Assembly: GCA_031266095.1 (NCBI GenBank) | Contig: JAISBR010000158.1 | Coordinates: 1-9,653, forward strand | Length of the DNA: 9,653 bases | Direction: 5' to 3' | Source: Treponema sp. | Lineage (GTDB): Bacteria > Spirochaetota > Spirochaetia > Treponematales > Breznakiellaceae | Shown: one piece after another, positions 1-6,412 of the stretch | Layout of the letters: each line of letters opens with the position of its first letter | Position numbering within the stretch: position 1 is the first letter of the stretch | Notes under the pieces: model-generated | Told to the model about the DNA's origin: nothing | The model's input: only the letters and a program-made list of their open reading frames with translations | The model's database searches: none | Translations under genes and position numbers: made by a program

Positions 1-385
1 CCAGATAGTTCGCGCCTGTGGCCTGGGCCTCTAAGGCTTCCTCCACCGTGGAGGCGGAGACGCCGATGAACATATGTTCTCCCGCAAGCCGCCGGGCAAC
101 GCCGGGAGGAATATCCGACTGGCCGATATGGAGCCCTTCGGCGTTCACCGCCAGGGCAATGTCCAGGCGGTCGTTAATCACCAGGGGAACATGAAGGCGT
201 GTGGTAAGGGCCTTAACCTCAAGGGCGATCTCGTAAAACTCCCGGCTTGAAGCCTCTTTCTCCCGGAGTTGTACCATGGTAACGCCCCCGGCAATAGCCG
301 CTTCCACCGCTTCGGCAAGAGGCCGCCCCAGGGAGAGAACCCGGTCGGTACAGAGATACAGAAGCAGGTCATGGGGATTTAACAT
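1..385 (-). CDS. thiE: Thiamine-phosphate synthase ThiE, N-terminal part (cut by window edge)
   Basis: ThiE joins HMP pyrophosphate and hydroxyethylthiazole phosphate to make thiamine phosphate in the cytoplasm. Translating the minus strand from the ATG at 385-383 gives 128 codons that run off the left edge. The family normally has about 210 residues, so the C-terminal phosphate-binding part is missing from view. Visible family motifs are VQLREK (the second beta strand), then [20 protein letters not shown] with the metal and pyrophosphate-binding Asp residues, then GVSAST followed by an acidic helix. The start lies inside the end of thiM (7-base overlap) and is preceded by AAAGGA about nine bases upstream, so the two genes are translationally coupled. 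It is the last gene of the operon that can be seen. The identity is secure; the 3' end is unknown. Confidence 0.93.
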   Translation of the reverse strand, partial: MLNPHDLLLYLCTDRVLSLGRPLAEAVEAAIAGGVTMVQLREKEASSREFYEIALEVKALTTRLHVPLVINDRLDIALAVNAEGLHIGQSDIPPGVARRLAGEHMFIGVSASTVEEALEAQATGANYL

Positions 386-1179
386 GTTATTTTTCCTTTT
401 TGGATGACGGTCTCTCCGCTTATTCCGTAGACGCTGTCCATCAGGGCAACGCGAAACGAACCGGGCAGCCGGGCCTGCTCAAAAGCCAGTTCCCCGGCGA
501 CGCCCATGGCGGCAATGGCGGCCACCGCCGCGACGAACATATCGCCCTCCGCCACCGCCGCGGCAGCCCCGCAGAGCGCGCCCAACATACAGCCCGCGCC
601 GGTGATTTTGGTGAACAGCGCCGTATGGTTGGATATACGGGCCAGCCGTTTTCCGTCGCCTATCACGTCAACCTTGCCGGTGGCGGCAACCGTGCAGCGG
701 TACTTTTCCGCGACGACGATTACCGCTTCCTCAATGCCGGGCATCTCTCCCGCGGAATCCACCCCCTTTACCTCCGCGGCCCTTCCCGCCAGGGTCATGA
801 TCTCCCCCATGTTTCCCTTGATGAGGTTGATCCCCGCCACCTCATCAAGATGATCGAGCATATCAATCTGATACCTGATGGCCCCGCAGCCCACCGGGTC
901 CACCACAATAGGCCGCCCCGCCTTCTTCGCCCCCAGGGCGGCTTCCACCGCCGCGGCTTGATGCTCCTTGACGTAGGTGCCCATGTTGATATAGAGGGCG
1001 CCGGAAATGCCGGCAAAGGAATAGGCCGCGTCATAGACATCGCACATGGCCGGAGAGGCCCCAAAGGCCAAAAGGATATTGGCGCAGTCGTTAACCGTCA
1101 CAAAGTTGGTAATGCAGTCAACAAGCGGCCCCTCCACCCGGACCCGGTCAACAATCTTCGCCGCCGTTTCGATAATCAT
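379..1179 (-). CDS. thiM: Hydroxyethylthiazole kinase ThiM
   Basis: ThiM phosphorylates 4-methyl-5-(2-hydroxyethyl)thiazole with ATP so that salvaged thiazole can enter ThiE. The 266-residue product has the usual family length. It shows [13 protein letters not shown] near residues 22-34 (substrate pocket), DPVGCGA at 94-100, IKGNMGEI at 120-127 (the Asn/Glu Mg-ATP motif), [10 protein letters not shown] around 164-173, and [11 protein letters not shown] at 191-201. The last is the ribokinase-family anion hole, with the reactive Cys at 197. The ATG at 1179-1177 overlaps the cytX stop in an ATGA arrangement and has AGGTGA just upstream. The 3' end overlaps thiE by 7 bases. It makes ThiE substrate independently of de novo thiazole synthesis, fitting a salvage operon. 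No defects were seen. Confidence 0.96.
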   Translation of the reverse strand: MIIETAAKIVDRVRVEGPLVDCITNFVTVNDCANILLAFGASPAMCDVYDAAYSFAGISGALYINMGTYVKEHQAAAVEAALGAKKAGRPIVVDPVGCGAIRYQIDMLDHLDEVAGINLIKGNMGEIMTLAGRAAEVKGVDSAGEMPGIEEAVIVVAEKYRCTVAATGKVDVIGDGKRLARISNHTALFTKITGAGCMLGALCGAAAAVAEGDMFVAAVAAIAAMGVAGELAFEQARLPGSFRVALMDSVYGISGETVIQKGKITC

Positions 1180-2366
1180 AGTTCACCTCGCTTTTGCAGT
1201 ATTTGAGTGGGAATATAGATGACGGATACCATGGCAATACTCAGCAGGGTAGGTATCCCAATTGCAAACCTGGTACAGAGGGAATAGATCGCCATGCCCC
1301 CCAGCGCCGCCAGAAACCCCGGCAGGTTGAAGCCCAGGCTCCCCCGGTTTTCAGGGCGCTTCATAAAAAAGTCGATGAAGATCACCCCGTAAAGGGGAAC
1401 AAAAACCATGCCGATGGCGGTAAGAAAATTCGTCAGGAAATCGGAGTACCGTTCCGCGGGAAACACGGCGGATACCAGGGCCGCGAACAGCCCCACGGCT
1501 ACAATGACAATCCGCAGATTTTTTACCGTGATGATCCGGGTGGACGATACCGCCGCGGAATAGAGGTCGAGGAAGGCGGTAGTCAGGGTGGAAAAGACCA
1601 CCACGGCGCAGGCAATGAACCTGAAGCGGCTCGCGGCAATAAGGGCGAAAAAATCGCCTCCGGTTTTAAGGCTGATAAAAAGGCCGAAACCATACATCAG
1701 CAGGCTGCCCAGAAAATACCCCCCAAAGGGCAGCAGGGAAGCGCCGCGGGAATCCGCCGCCCGGTAACTGTAGTCGCCAACCAGGGGGAGCCAGGAGACG
1801 GGCATGGCTATGGAAAGTTCCAGCGCCAGGGCGAAACCCAGGCCCCCGGAGGCGGCCGCCCGAGCCCCGGCCACCACCGGAACCCCGGCGCTTCCCGCGG
1901 TTTCCCTAAAAAGGATTACGCAGAGGACCGCCAGTAAAACCACCACCGCGCTGTTGATCCACTGGGCGGGGCTGCCGAAGATGAGGGCCCACAGGAGCAC
2001 GAGAAGGCCCAAGACGAGGCATAGGGGGGTAAAAGGCAGGGCCGGAAAAATCGCGGTGATGGCGCTTCCCGCCTGAACCACCATGATGATAGTCCAGCCC
2101 GTAAGCTGAACCACATTGCAGAGGGCGGCCAGTTTACCGCCGTTCCGGCCCAGGGAAAAGGCAGCGCTGTCCATGGCGTTGCGCCGCCTGATAAAGGAGA
2201 TATGCCCTCCCAGGGCAAGGAGCCCCGTACCCGCCAGGTGTCCGATGACAATCGCCGCCATGGCCTTGCCGAAGCCCAGGGGAGCGAGCAGGCCCCCGGT
2301 GTATATTTCGGAAATGGATATGGCGGCCCCCGCCCAAAGTAAAAATATGCCGGGTTTATGCATCAT
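1176..2366 (-). CDS. cytX: Putative hydroxymethylpyrimidine transporter CytX (NCS1 family)
   Basis: This 396-residue polytopic membrane protein begins [20 protein letters not shown], followed by TGGLLAPLGF. That is the N-terminal signature of CytX, a branch of the NCS1 nucleobase/cation symporters, with about twelve hydrophobic segments across the rest. CytX proteins are assigned to HMP uptake from their constant association with TPP riboswitches and thi genes; that assignment is family knowledge, not something seen directly here. The context agrees, since the gene sits between thiD, which would phosphorylate imported HMP, and thiM. The first of two adjacent ATG codons (2366-2364) overlaps the thiD stop as ATGA, implying coupled translation. 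The end overlaps thiM by 4 bases. The exact substrate (HMP, or another thiamine precursor) is inferred. No frameshift or truncation is visible. Confidence 0.9.
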   Translation of the reverse strand: MMHKPGIFLLWAGAAISISEIYTGGLLAPLGFGKAMAAIVIGHLAGTGLLALGGHISFIRRRNAMDSAAFSLGRNGGKLAALCNVVQLTGWTIIMVVQAGSAITAIFPALPFTPLCLVLGLLVLLWALIFGSPAQWINSAVVVLLAVLCVILFRETAGSAGVPVVAGARAAASGGLGFALALELSIAMPVSWLPLVGDYSYRAADSRGASLLPFGGYFLGSLLMYGFGLFISLKTGGDFFALIAASRFRFIACAVVVFSTLTTAFLDLYSAAVSSTRIITVKNLRIVIVAVGLFAALVSAVFPAERYSDFLTNFLTAIGMVFVPLYGVIFIDFFMKRPENRGSLGFNLPGFLAALGGMAIYSLCTRFAIGIPTLLSIAMVSVIYIPTQILQKRGEL

Positions 2367-3163
2367 TCCATCCCCGCTTTCCGGTACAGTTCTGCCAGAT
2401 GCCCCACCGGGCCGGTCCCTTTCCCCAGGTTATACGAATCGGCGATAGCCTGGGTGATATATTTTTTCGCCGCCCGGGCCGCCTCCTCCACCGTATCCCC
2501 CAGGGCAAGCCGGCAGGCGATAGCCGCGGAAAGGGTACAACCCGTACCGTGGGTATGTTTGGTGTCGATACGATCCGCCCGGAGGAGGATATATGTCCCC
2601 CCGGCCAGGAGCAGATCCCCTGCGCCATCCTCCATGCGGTGTCCTCCCTTGATGAGTACGTTTTTCGCCCCCCGGCCCGCGATAAGGCCGGCGGCGCGCC
2701 GCATATCCTCCTCTTTTTTAATGGAAAACCCCGCGAGGATTTCCGCCTCGGGAATATTCGGGGTTACCACATCGGCGATTTCGATGAGTTTGAGGATTGC
2801 CTGTTCCGCGTCCTTCCTGAGCAGGGAGTAACCGCTTTTGGAGACCATCACCGGATCAACGACAATATGTTTCGCTTTCAGCGAGAGAAGCCGTTCCCGG
2901 ATAGTTTCGATGATCTCCGCGCTGGAAACCATTCCCACCTTGAGCGCATCCACCCGGATATCCTCAAAAACCGCCCGGATCTGGCTGTCCACCATGGGGG
3001 GCGCAATTTCCTGTACGCCGTAGACCCCTTGGGTATTCTGTGCCGTCACCGCGGTGATGACGCTCATCCCGTATACCCCCAGGGCGCACATGGTCTTGAG
3101 ATCCGCCTGTATTCCCGCGCCGCCGGAAGAATCCGAACCAGCTATAGTCAGTACGTTTTTCAC
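2363..3163 (-). CDS. thiD: Hydroxymethylpyrimidine / phosphomethylpyrimidine kinase ThiD
   Basis: ThiD carries out two ATP-dependent phosphorylations, HMP to HMP-P and HMP-P to HMP-PP, giving the pyrimidine substrate of ThiE. The product has 266 residues, normal for the family. Motifs in order are [14 protein letters not shown] at 8-21 (HMP-binding loop), [10 protein letters not shown] near 38-47, VVDPVM at 101-106, TPNIPEAE at 134-141, KGGH around 172-175, and GTGCTLSAA at 206-214 with catalytic Cys209. The start is a GTG at 3163-3161 with AAAGGGG a few bases upstream; no ATG gives the conserved N-terminus. It is the first gene after the TPP riboswitch and terminator. The full-length cytX ORF follows directly, so the gene shows no ThiE fusion of the kind found in some bacteria. 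Confidence 0.96.
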   Translation of the reverse strand: MKNVLTIAGSDSSGGAGIQADLKTMCALGVYGMSVITAVTAQNTQGVYGVQEIAPPMVDSQIRAVFEDIRVDALKVGMVSSAEIIETIRERLLSLKAKHIVVDPVMVSKSGYSLLRKDAEQAILKLIEIADVVTPNIPEAEILAGFSIKKEEDMRRAAGLIAGRGAKNVLIKGGHRMEDGAGDLLLAGGTYILLRADRIDTKHTHGTGCTLSAAIACRLALGDTVEEAARAAKKYITQAIADSYNLGKGTGPVGHLAELYRKAGME

Positions 3164-3202
3164 AAATCCCCTTTACGGCAAGCCCGCCGCAGGCCGGGGC
3201 AT

Positions 3203-3235
3203 AAAAAAAGCCCCCGCGGAAAATCCCGCGGAGGC
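3203..3235 (-). terminator. Intrinsic terminator in the thi operon leader
   Basis: On the minus strand the arms GCCTCCGCGG and CCGCGGGGGC form a 10-bp stem (one G-U pair) with a six-base loop, followed directly by seven U residues. It lies between the TPP aptamer and thiD, so it is the expected expression platform. The aptamer's 3' segment GCGGAGG (3265-3259) is exactly complementary to CCTCCGC (3234-3228) of the terminator's left arm, which gives a ready antiterminator when TPP is absent. Confidence 0.85.
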
Positions 3236-3328
3236 GTTTAAACACCGTTAAACCATTCCCTCCGCCGGCATTATCCGGATCAGGTCAAGGGTATCAGGCG
3301 TTAAGCCGCCTGGTCTCAGCCGTGCCAC

Positions 3329-3353
3329 GTGAACATTGCCCGGCAATGTTCAC
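3329..3353 (-). repeat. Perfect palindrome inside riboswitch P3 arm
   Basis: The arms GTGAACATTGCC and GGCAATGTTCAC are perfectly complementary over 12 bp around a single central base. In the RNA the loop would open to three or more bases. It lies within the non-conserved P3 extension, so aptamer chemistry does not require it. It may be an inserted small mobile palindrome or a folding aid. Confidence 0.8.
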
Positions 3354-3356
3354 CCA

Positions 3357-3394
3357 GACATTTTGCAGCGCAAATTTTGCAACGCAAAAATGTC
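3357..3394 (-). repeat. Second palindrome with internal tandem repeat in riboswitch P3 arm
   Basis: The outer arms GACATTTT and AAAATGTC enclose two tandem 14-base units, TTTTGCAGCGCAAA (3361-3374) and TTTTGCAACGCAAA (3375-3388), that differ at one base. Each unit is itself a small palindrome (TTTGC/GCAAA). This looks like a local duplication within the P3 arm. Confidence 0.75.
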
Positions 3395-3426
3395 ACAGCT
3401 CCCCATTAATTTAATGTACCGCTATA

Positions 3427-3455
3427 CTTATAGCCTCTATTGATTTTATTGTCAA
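3427..3455 (-). promoter_or_regulatory. Sigma-70-type promoter of the thi operon
   Basis: On the minus strand, TTGACA (3455-3450) is followed by a 17-bp spacer and TATAAG (3432-3427). This places the transcription start near 3420, about a dozen bases before the TPP aptamer. The perfect -35 and ideal spacing make this one of the clearest promoters in the window. Confidence 0.8.
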
Positions 3456-3465
3456 GTGGACGGTA

Positions 3466-3490
3466 AAAAATCGCCTGAATGGCGATTTTC
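3466..3490 (-). terminator. Intrinsic terminator downstream of the lipoprotein gene
   Basis: The arms AAAATCGCC and GGCGATTTT form a perfect 9-bp stem with a five-base loop. On the minus strand it is followed by a run of T residues, which suits it to end transcription of the lipoprotein gene before the thi promoter. It could work weakly in the other direction. Confidence 0.65.
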
Positions 3491-3532
3491 AGAGGTTTTA
3501 TGCACGAAATGCAACAAACTCCTAAACTTGAA

Positions 3533-3588
3533 AAAAGCCACGAATCATGCGAATTTTCCTGTTGTAATCCGTTAAATCCATGGCTTTT
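3533..3588. repeat. Long-loop inverted repeat after the lipoprotein gene
   Basis: AAAAGCCA (3533-3540) and TGGCTTTT (3581-3588) are inverted copies separated by 40 bases, just past the lipoprotein stop. On the minus strand the right arm continues into six T residues. It may be a second terminator or a remnant of a dispersed intergenic repeat. The stem is short and the loop long, so support is limited. Confidence 0.35.
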
Positions 3589-3605
3589 CCTGACGCTGCG
3601 CCGGT

Positions 3606-4298
3606 TTAATTAACAACCCATTTGAGGCTATGTTTTTCAACCTTCAGAGAGCAGCTTCCACCGCTACTTTTCTGTTCGTACTTTTGATAAATGATGTTCC
3701 AGCCTTTCTTTAAAGTTATTTTTATATCGCTCGACTGCAGTGTAGAGGGGACTGTAACAGATTTCTTGGTCCCCGTGATTTTAACTTCTTTCGAAAGGTA
3801 AATATAGGTACTGAGCTCTGTCTTAACGGAAGTTGTACTCGTACTCATATTCTCATGTTTCAATGAGACGCCTTTAGGGGGGTCTAGTTCCAAAATGGTG
3901 TACTTCGCGTCGGCGGGAGTAACTGTTATACCATCATAAAGGGAACCTACCGAAACTCCCAGAACAGAGGAAAAACCTTTAAACGTCACATCGTCCAGCG
4001 TACCTGTAAGTTTGGAGGCGTCAGTGAGCGGAGCAATTGAGAAGTTCAAAGTTCCATCCTTAATCACCCCCTCACCGCCAAGATTGTTTTTGCTTTCAAC
4101 CTTGCCGTCATAGGCCACACCGGCCTCGGTATAGACGCTGGCGAGGCCGGTATAAACCTTACCTTTCAGCGACAGCGTTTTTTCCCCGATATTGCCGCTG
4201 GGCGGACCTTCATCACCGGCCTCGGTGGGACAGCCGGTCAGAACCAGGATAAGCGCCAAGAACACGCCGCATACACAAAATAACACTCTCTTTTTCAT
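3606..4298 (-). CDS. Small putative lipoprotein of unknown function
   Basis: The 230-residue product begins MKKRVLFCVCGVFLALILVL and continues into TGC, a lysine/arginine n-region, a hydrophobic core and a lipobox LTGC with the lipidated Cys at 23. It is therefore predicted to be exported and anchored by lipid. The next residues (PTEAGDEGPPSG) look like a flexible tether. The remainder is rich in Ser, Thr, Lys and beta-forming residues, with no enzyme motif I recognise. The start at 4298 is chosen because AAGGAG precedes it at good spacing; a longer frame to 4331 would put a poor extension before the signal peptide. The gene is visibly more AT-rich than thi or mgl, which may indicate a different origin. 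It stands alone between rnpB and the thi operon, with its own promoter and terminator candidates. Confidence 0.8.
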   Translation of the reverse strand: MKKRVLFCVCGVFLALILVLTGCPTEAGDEGPPSGNIGEKTLSLKGKVYTGLASVYTEAGVAYDGKVESKNNLGGEGVIKDGTLNFSIAPLTDASKLTGTLDDVTFKGFSSVLGVSVGSLYDGITVTPADAKYTILELDPPKGVSLKHENMSTSTTSVKTELSTYIYLSKEVKITGTKKSVTVPSTLQSSDIKITLKKGWNIIYQKYEQKSSGGSCSLKVEKHSLKWVVN

Positions 4299-4364
4299 CT
4301 TTATGCTCCTTGATTTAGTAAAAAGGTACAATCATAAAGAACAACTTTGTCGACCTTCTATTCC

Positions 4365-4393
4365 AATATAGCGCTGTTTAACTAAAAAAACAA
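4365..4393 (-). promoter_or_regulatory. Candidate promoter of the lipoprotein gene
   Basis: On the minus strand, TTGTTT (4393-4388), a 17-bp spacer and TATATT (4370-4365) place a start near 4358, giving a leader of about 60 bases before the lipoprotein ATG. The region is AT-rich, so chance matches are easy. Confidence 0.45.
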
Positions 4394-4558
4394 TGTTTTA
4401 TTACAGGTTTTATACAGAATCCGTACTTCAAAAAAATCCGCGGTTACTTACAGGATAGGCTGATGGGAATAGTCTATGACAGGCCCGATACGACCGGGTT
4501 TGCCGCCGCAAAAACTACCGGAACCGGATCAGCGGCGGATGAACCGGGCGTAGGCGTG

Positions 4559-4587
4559 AAAAAAACGATGAACCATAAGCCGGGTTC
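4559..4587 (-). terminator. Probable rnpB terminator
   Basis: Seven T residues on the minus strand (4565-4559) directly follow the 3' strand of the RNase P RNA terminal helix. The local hairpin available (GAACC/GGTTC, 4587-4570) is only 5 bp, so termination may rely on the 10-bp P1 helix itself. The T-run placement is the main evidence. Confidence 0.45.
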
Positions 4588-5026
4588 GGTGTTTGACCGC
4601 CATCTGTCTGGGACCGGCCTTGCGGCCGCTCTCTATGCAGTCTACCCGCGTTTAACCGGCGGGCCGCCGGTGTGTGGAGTTTGACCGCGAGGCCAAACTC
4701 TCCGCGAATATATTCGCGACGAATACATTCACCACGCTGCTTGACTTTGCTCCTGATGAGGCTTGCCGTGCCGGCGATGTTGCCACCGCCGTGGTGGGCT
4801 CTTACCCCGCCGTTTCACCCTTACCCGCTCGAGCGGCGCCAGGCGCCGATGTTACGGGCGGTATACTTTCTGTTGCGCTGTCTGTCAAAAAGCCGAATAT
4901 CTTCGGAACAGCCTCCGATTACGGCTCTCTGCCCGGGCATTACCCGGCATCATACCCTGCGGAGCCCGGACTTTCCTCCCGGCCGTGAAACAAAATTCCA
5001 CCACCGGGCGGCGGTCTGGTTCATCG
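4566..5026 (-). ncRNA. rnpB: RNase P RNA (M1-type)
   Basis: This is the catalytic RNA of RNase P, which trims 5' leaders from pre-tRNAs. The minus strand shows the conserved core in the right order: GGGAGGAAAGTCCGGGCTCC near the 5' end (4980-4961), GCAACAGAAAGTATAC, GGTAAGGGTGAAACGGCGGG then GTAAGAG-like sequence, CATCAGGAGCAAAG, GCGGGTAGACTGCATAGAG, CCCAGACAGATGG, and GAACCCGGCTTATGG at the 3' end. The ends CGATGAACCA (5026-5017) and TGGTTCATCG (4575-4566) pair perfectly over 10 bp as helix P1 and set the boundaries. At about 460 nt it is longer than the roughly 375-400 nt of typical type A RNAs. The extra length is mainly hairpins near 4680-4725, in the P12 position. The 3' core reads ACCGAA where ACAGAA is usual. 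Confidence 0.93.
4675..4740 (-). other. Expanded hairpin region of RNase P RNA (P12 position)
   Basis: Between the conserved CAGGAGCAAAG and GCGGGTAGACTG segments, the RNA carries a self-complementary CGCGAATATATTCGCG and a separate GAGTTTG/CAAACTC hairpin with a ten-base loop. The P12 arm is known to vary between bacteria. The assignment to P12 rests on position only. Confidence 0.55.
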
Positions 5027-5043
5027 TAATTTAACACAACTAC

Positions 5044-5076
5044 AGCTGTTCCAAAATGTCAGATTTTGAAACAGCT
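5044..5076 (-). repeat. Intergenic palindrome, copy A (in rnpB leader)
   Basis: The arms AGCTGTTTCAAAAT and ATTTTGGAACAGCT (minus strand) pair over 14 bp with one U-G pair and a five-base loop. The core TGTTCCAAAA is shared with copies B and C elsewhere in the window. It sits between the rnpB promoter candidate and the mature 5' end, so it should be transcribed as part of the precursor leader. Confidence 0.75.
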
Positions 5077-5087
5077 CAACTCACCAC

Positions 5088-5117
5088 TTTATAGTACATT
5101 TAGCGGCAAAAGGTCAA
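5088..5117 (-). promoter_or_regulatory. Candidate rnpB promoter
   Basis: On the minus strand, TTGACC (5117-5112) and TATAAA (5093-5088) are 18 bp apart (17 bp to CTATAA). The start would fall near 5082, leaving a leader of about 55 bases before the mature RNA. A weaker alternative is TTAAAT about seven bases before the mature 5' end, but it lacks a good -35. Confidence 0.55.
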
Positions 5118-5120
5118 TGA

Positions 5121-5152
5121 ACTTGTTCAGAAACTGAAGTTTCCGGACAACT
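5121..5152. repeat. Intergenic palindrome, copy E (after mglC)
   Basis: ACTTGTTCAGAAACT and AGTTTCCGGACAACT are inverted copies with three differences around a two-base loop. The layout (Gtt-gT-Cnga/gaAAC core) resembles the better copies B and C but is diverged. It follows mglC by about 80 bases and may cap the mgl transcript. No T-run follows on the minus strand, so it is not a standard terminator. Confidence 0.5.
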
Positions 5153-5233
5153 CTAATGATTTTTCACCGGCTATCGGTTCATTTACCAACAGGATTTCCA
5201 TTCCCGGGCATCACGAAGCGCCGTAACAGGCGT

Positions 5234-6277
5234 TTACCGTTTGGTCAGGTATTTCCGTATGTCCAGGGCGACTGCGGCGATGATGATGGCGCCTTTCACG
5301 ATCTGCTGCCAGTAGGGCGACATATTGATGAACGTGAGGCCATAGTTGATCACCGAGAAGATGAGGACCCCGATTACTATCCCCGGCACGGTTCCTATGC
5401 CGCCAAGATTGGAGACGCCGCCCACGACGCAGGCGGCGATGGCGTCAAGCTCGTAGCCGTTGCCGTAATTGTTGGTAGCTCCGCCGGTACGGGCCGCTTC
5501 CAGGCTGCCGCCCAAACCGTAGAGGAGGCCCGCTATGGTATAGACAATGACCAGGGTCCGGCCCACATTTACACCGGAGACCCGGGCGGCTTCGGCGTTA
5601 CCGCCTATAGCGTAAATGTTTTTCCCATAAGTGGTCTTGTTGAACAGGATGTAGGTAATTACTGAAATAACCGCCGCGATAATGACGATATACGGAATTG
5701 AGTAGACCCCGTCAAAGCCTATGTACCCGGTACCCAAGATACTGAACCGGCGGTCCATCCCGCCTATAGGCTGGGCGCCATAAGGAGGCCGGTCAAAATA
5801 AAGGGAACAGGCTCCATACACCGCAACCATGGTACCCAGCGTACCGATAAAGGCCGGGACTTTAAGCCTGGAGACGAAGAGGCCGTTAAGGAGGCCGAAC
5901 AGGCCGCAGGCGACCATGGCGACCAGTATGGGTACGATCAGGGGAAGCACCGGAAGGTCAGGGTACATACGCCGGGAATAATCCATGGTTTGCAGCAGCG
6001 ACGCCGAAAGAACCGCCGCGAGACCTACCATGCGGCCTGCCGACAGATCCACGCCGCCCGTGATGAGGACGGCCCCCATGCCCATGGCGATAATGATACG
6101 GGTCGCCGACATGGAAAGAATGTTTCTGAAGTTGTTCAGGGAGAGAAACGAAGGTTCCCGAATGGTTATGATCAAAATAAGTACGATGAATACAACGTAA
6201 ATGGCGTACTGTACAGTGAAATCCCTCACCGTTTTTAGCGTAATAGTTTTACCGGTTTTTCCCGTTATGTCACTCAT
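5234..6277 (-). CDS. mglC: Galactose/methyl-galactoside ABC transporter permease MglC
   Basis: This is the inner-membrane permease of the Mgl sugar importer, working as a dimer with MglA. The 347-residue product has a short cytoplasmic N-terminus, then multiple hydrophobic segments (the first around residues 24-40). Family signatures include GAVLITGGVDLSAG near residues 68-81 and GLLNGLFVSRLKVPAFIGTL near 128-147. Later segments are YAIGGNAEAARVSGVNVG, ARTGGATNNYGNGYELDAIA and CVVGGVSNLGGIGTVPG, which is close to the enteric MglC pattern, and YGLTFINMSPYWQQIVKG near the end. The ATG at 6277 has GGGAG upstream. It is the third gene of mglBAC but is separated from mglA by 134 bases packed with hairpins. 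No clear intrinsic terminator follows it. Confidence 0.95.
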   Translation of the reverse strand: MSDITGKTGKTITLKTVRDFTVQYAIYVVFIVLILIITIREPSFLSLNNFRNILSMSATRIIIAMGMGAVLITGGVDLSAGRMVGLAAVLSASLLQTMDYSRRMYPDLPVLPLIVPILVAMVACGLFGLLNGLFVSRLKVPAFIGTLGTMVAVYGACSLYFDRPPYGAQPIGGMDRRFSILGTGYIGFDGVYSIPYIVIIAAVISVITYILFNKTTYGKNIYAIGGNAEAARVSGVNVGRTLVIVYTIAGLLYGLGGSLEAARTGGATNNYGNGYELDAIAACVVGGVSNLGGIGTVPGIVIGVLIFSVINYGLTFINMSPYWQQIVKGAIIIAAVALDIRKYLTKR

Positions 6278-6299
6278 GATCCGCTCCCTTTCAGTTGAG

Positions 6300-6330
6300 G
6301 CTGTTCCAAAACTTCAGCTTTTGGAACAGC
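6300..6330 (-). repeat. Intergenic palindrome, copy B (mglA-mglC gap)
   Basis: GCTGTTCCAAAA and TTTTGGAACAGC form a perfect 12-bp stem with a seven-base loop, about 25 bases before the mglC start codon. This is the best-preserved member of the family. No T-run follows on the minus strand, which argues against simple termination. Confidence 0.8.
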
Positions 6331-6345
6331 TTCCTTAGATTTAGA

Positions 6346-6373
6346 GGAAAACCGGGCTTTTGACCGGTTTTCC
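6346..6373 (-). repeat. Hairpin between palindromes B and C
   Basis: GGAAAACCGG and CCGGTTTTCC form a perfect 10-bp stem with an eight-base loop. The sequence is related to the inner part of copies C and D (AAAACCCGG) but lacks the outer arms. It is the middle one of three consecutive hairpins between mglA and mglC. Confidence 0.7.
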
Positions 6374-6375
6374 AA

Positions 6376-6412
6376 GAGCTTGTCCAAAACCAACCGGGTT
6401 TTGGAACAAGCT
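6376..6412 (-). repeat. Intergenic palindrome, copy C (end of mglA)
   Basis: GAGCTTGTCCAAAACC pairs with GGTTTTGGAACAAGCTC, with a one-base bulge and a short loop, and touches the mglA stop codon. It shares the TTGTTCCAAAACC layout with copies A, B and E. On the minus strand it would be the first structure met after mglA translation ends. Confidence 0.75.

Larger units (their letters stand above)
3254..3408 (-). ncRNA. TPP riboswitch (THI element), long P3 arm
   Basis: The minus strand carries the conserved TPP aptamer segments in order: GGGGAGC at the 5' side, GGCTGAGA, ATACCC, GACCTGATCCGGATAATGCC, then GGCGGAGGGAA at the 3' side. These supply the pyrimidine- and pyrophosphate-sensing helices. 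The P3 arm closes with CUGUG/CACGG and carries about 75 extra bases that fold into further hairpins: a perfect 12-bp hairpin at 3329-3353 and a second one at 3357-3394. TPP binding should stabilise P1/P4 and let the downstream terminator form, shutting off thiD-cytX-thiM-thiE. Confidence 0.95.

Noticed and set aside
400..1206. A 268-codon plus-strand open frame opposite thiM
   Set aside because: It is the antisense shadow of a well-conserved kinase; the translation is rich in Arg, His and Gly with no family resemblance.
1194..1937. Plus-strand open frame opposite cytX
   Set aside because: The highly charged, Gly- and Gln-rich translation is the expected reverse reading of a hydrophobic membrane protein.
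2399..3241. Plus-strand open frame of 280 codons opposite thiD
   Set aside because: It is antisense to thiD and also runs through the terminator hairpin; no motif or ribosome site supports it.
4503..4538. CCGCCGC/GCGGCGG inverted repeat downstream of rnpB as a terminator
   Set aside because: The stem is 7 bp with a loop of over 20 bases and no T-run follows on either strand.
4463..4684. Possible 73-residue protein starting at 4463 on the plus strand
   Set aside because: There is a weak AGGA before the ATG, but the second half lies antisense to rnpB and the sequence resembles nothing known. A small real peptide in 4463-4560 cannot be excluded.
4672..5034. Plus-strand open frames of 88-120 codons across the rnpB region
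   Set aside because: They lie antisense to conserved RNase P RNA core segments; three overlapping frames being open is a composition effect.
5160..5233. Search for an intrinsic terminator right after mglC
   Set aside because: Only short stems (ACCG/CGGT) without a T-run were found, so none was called.
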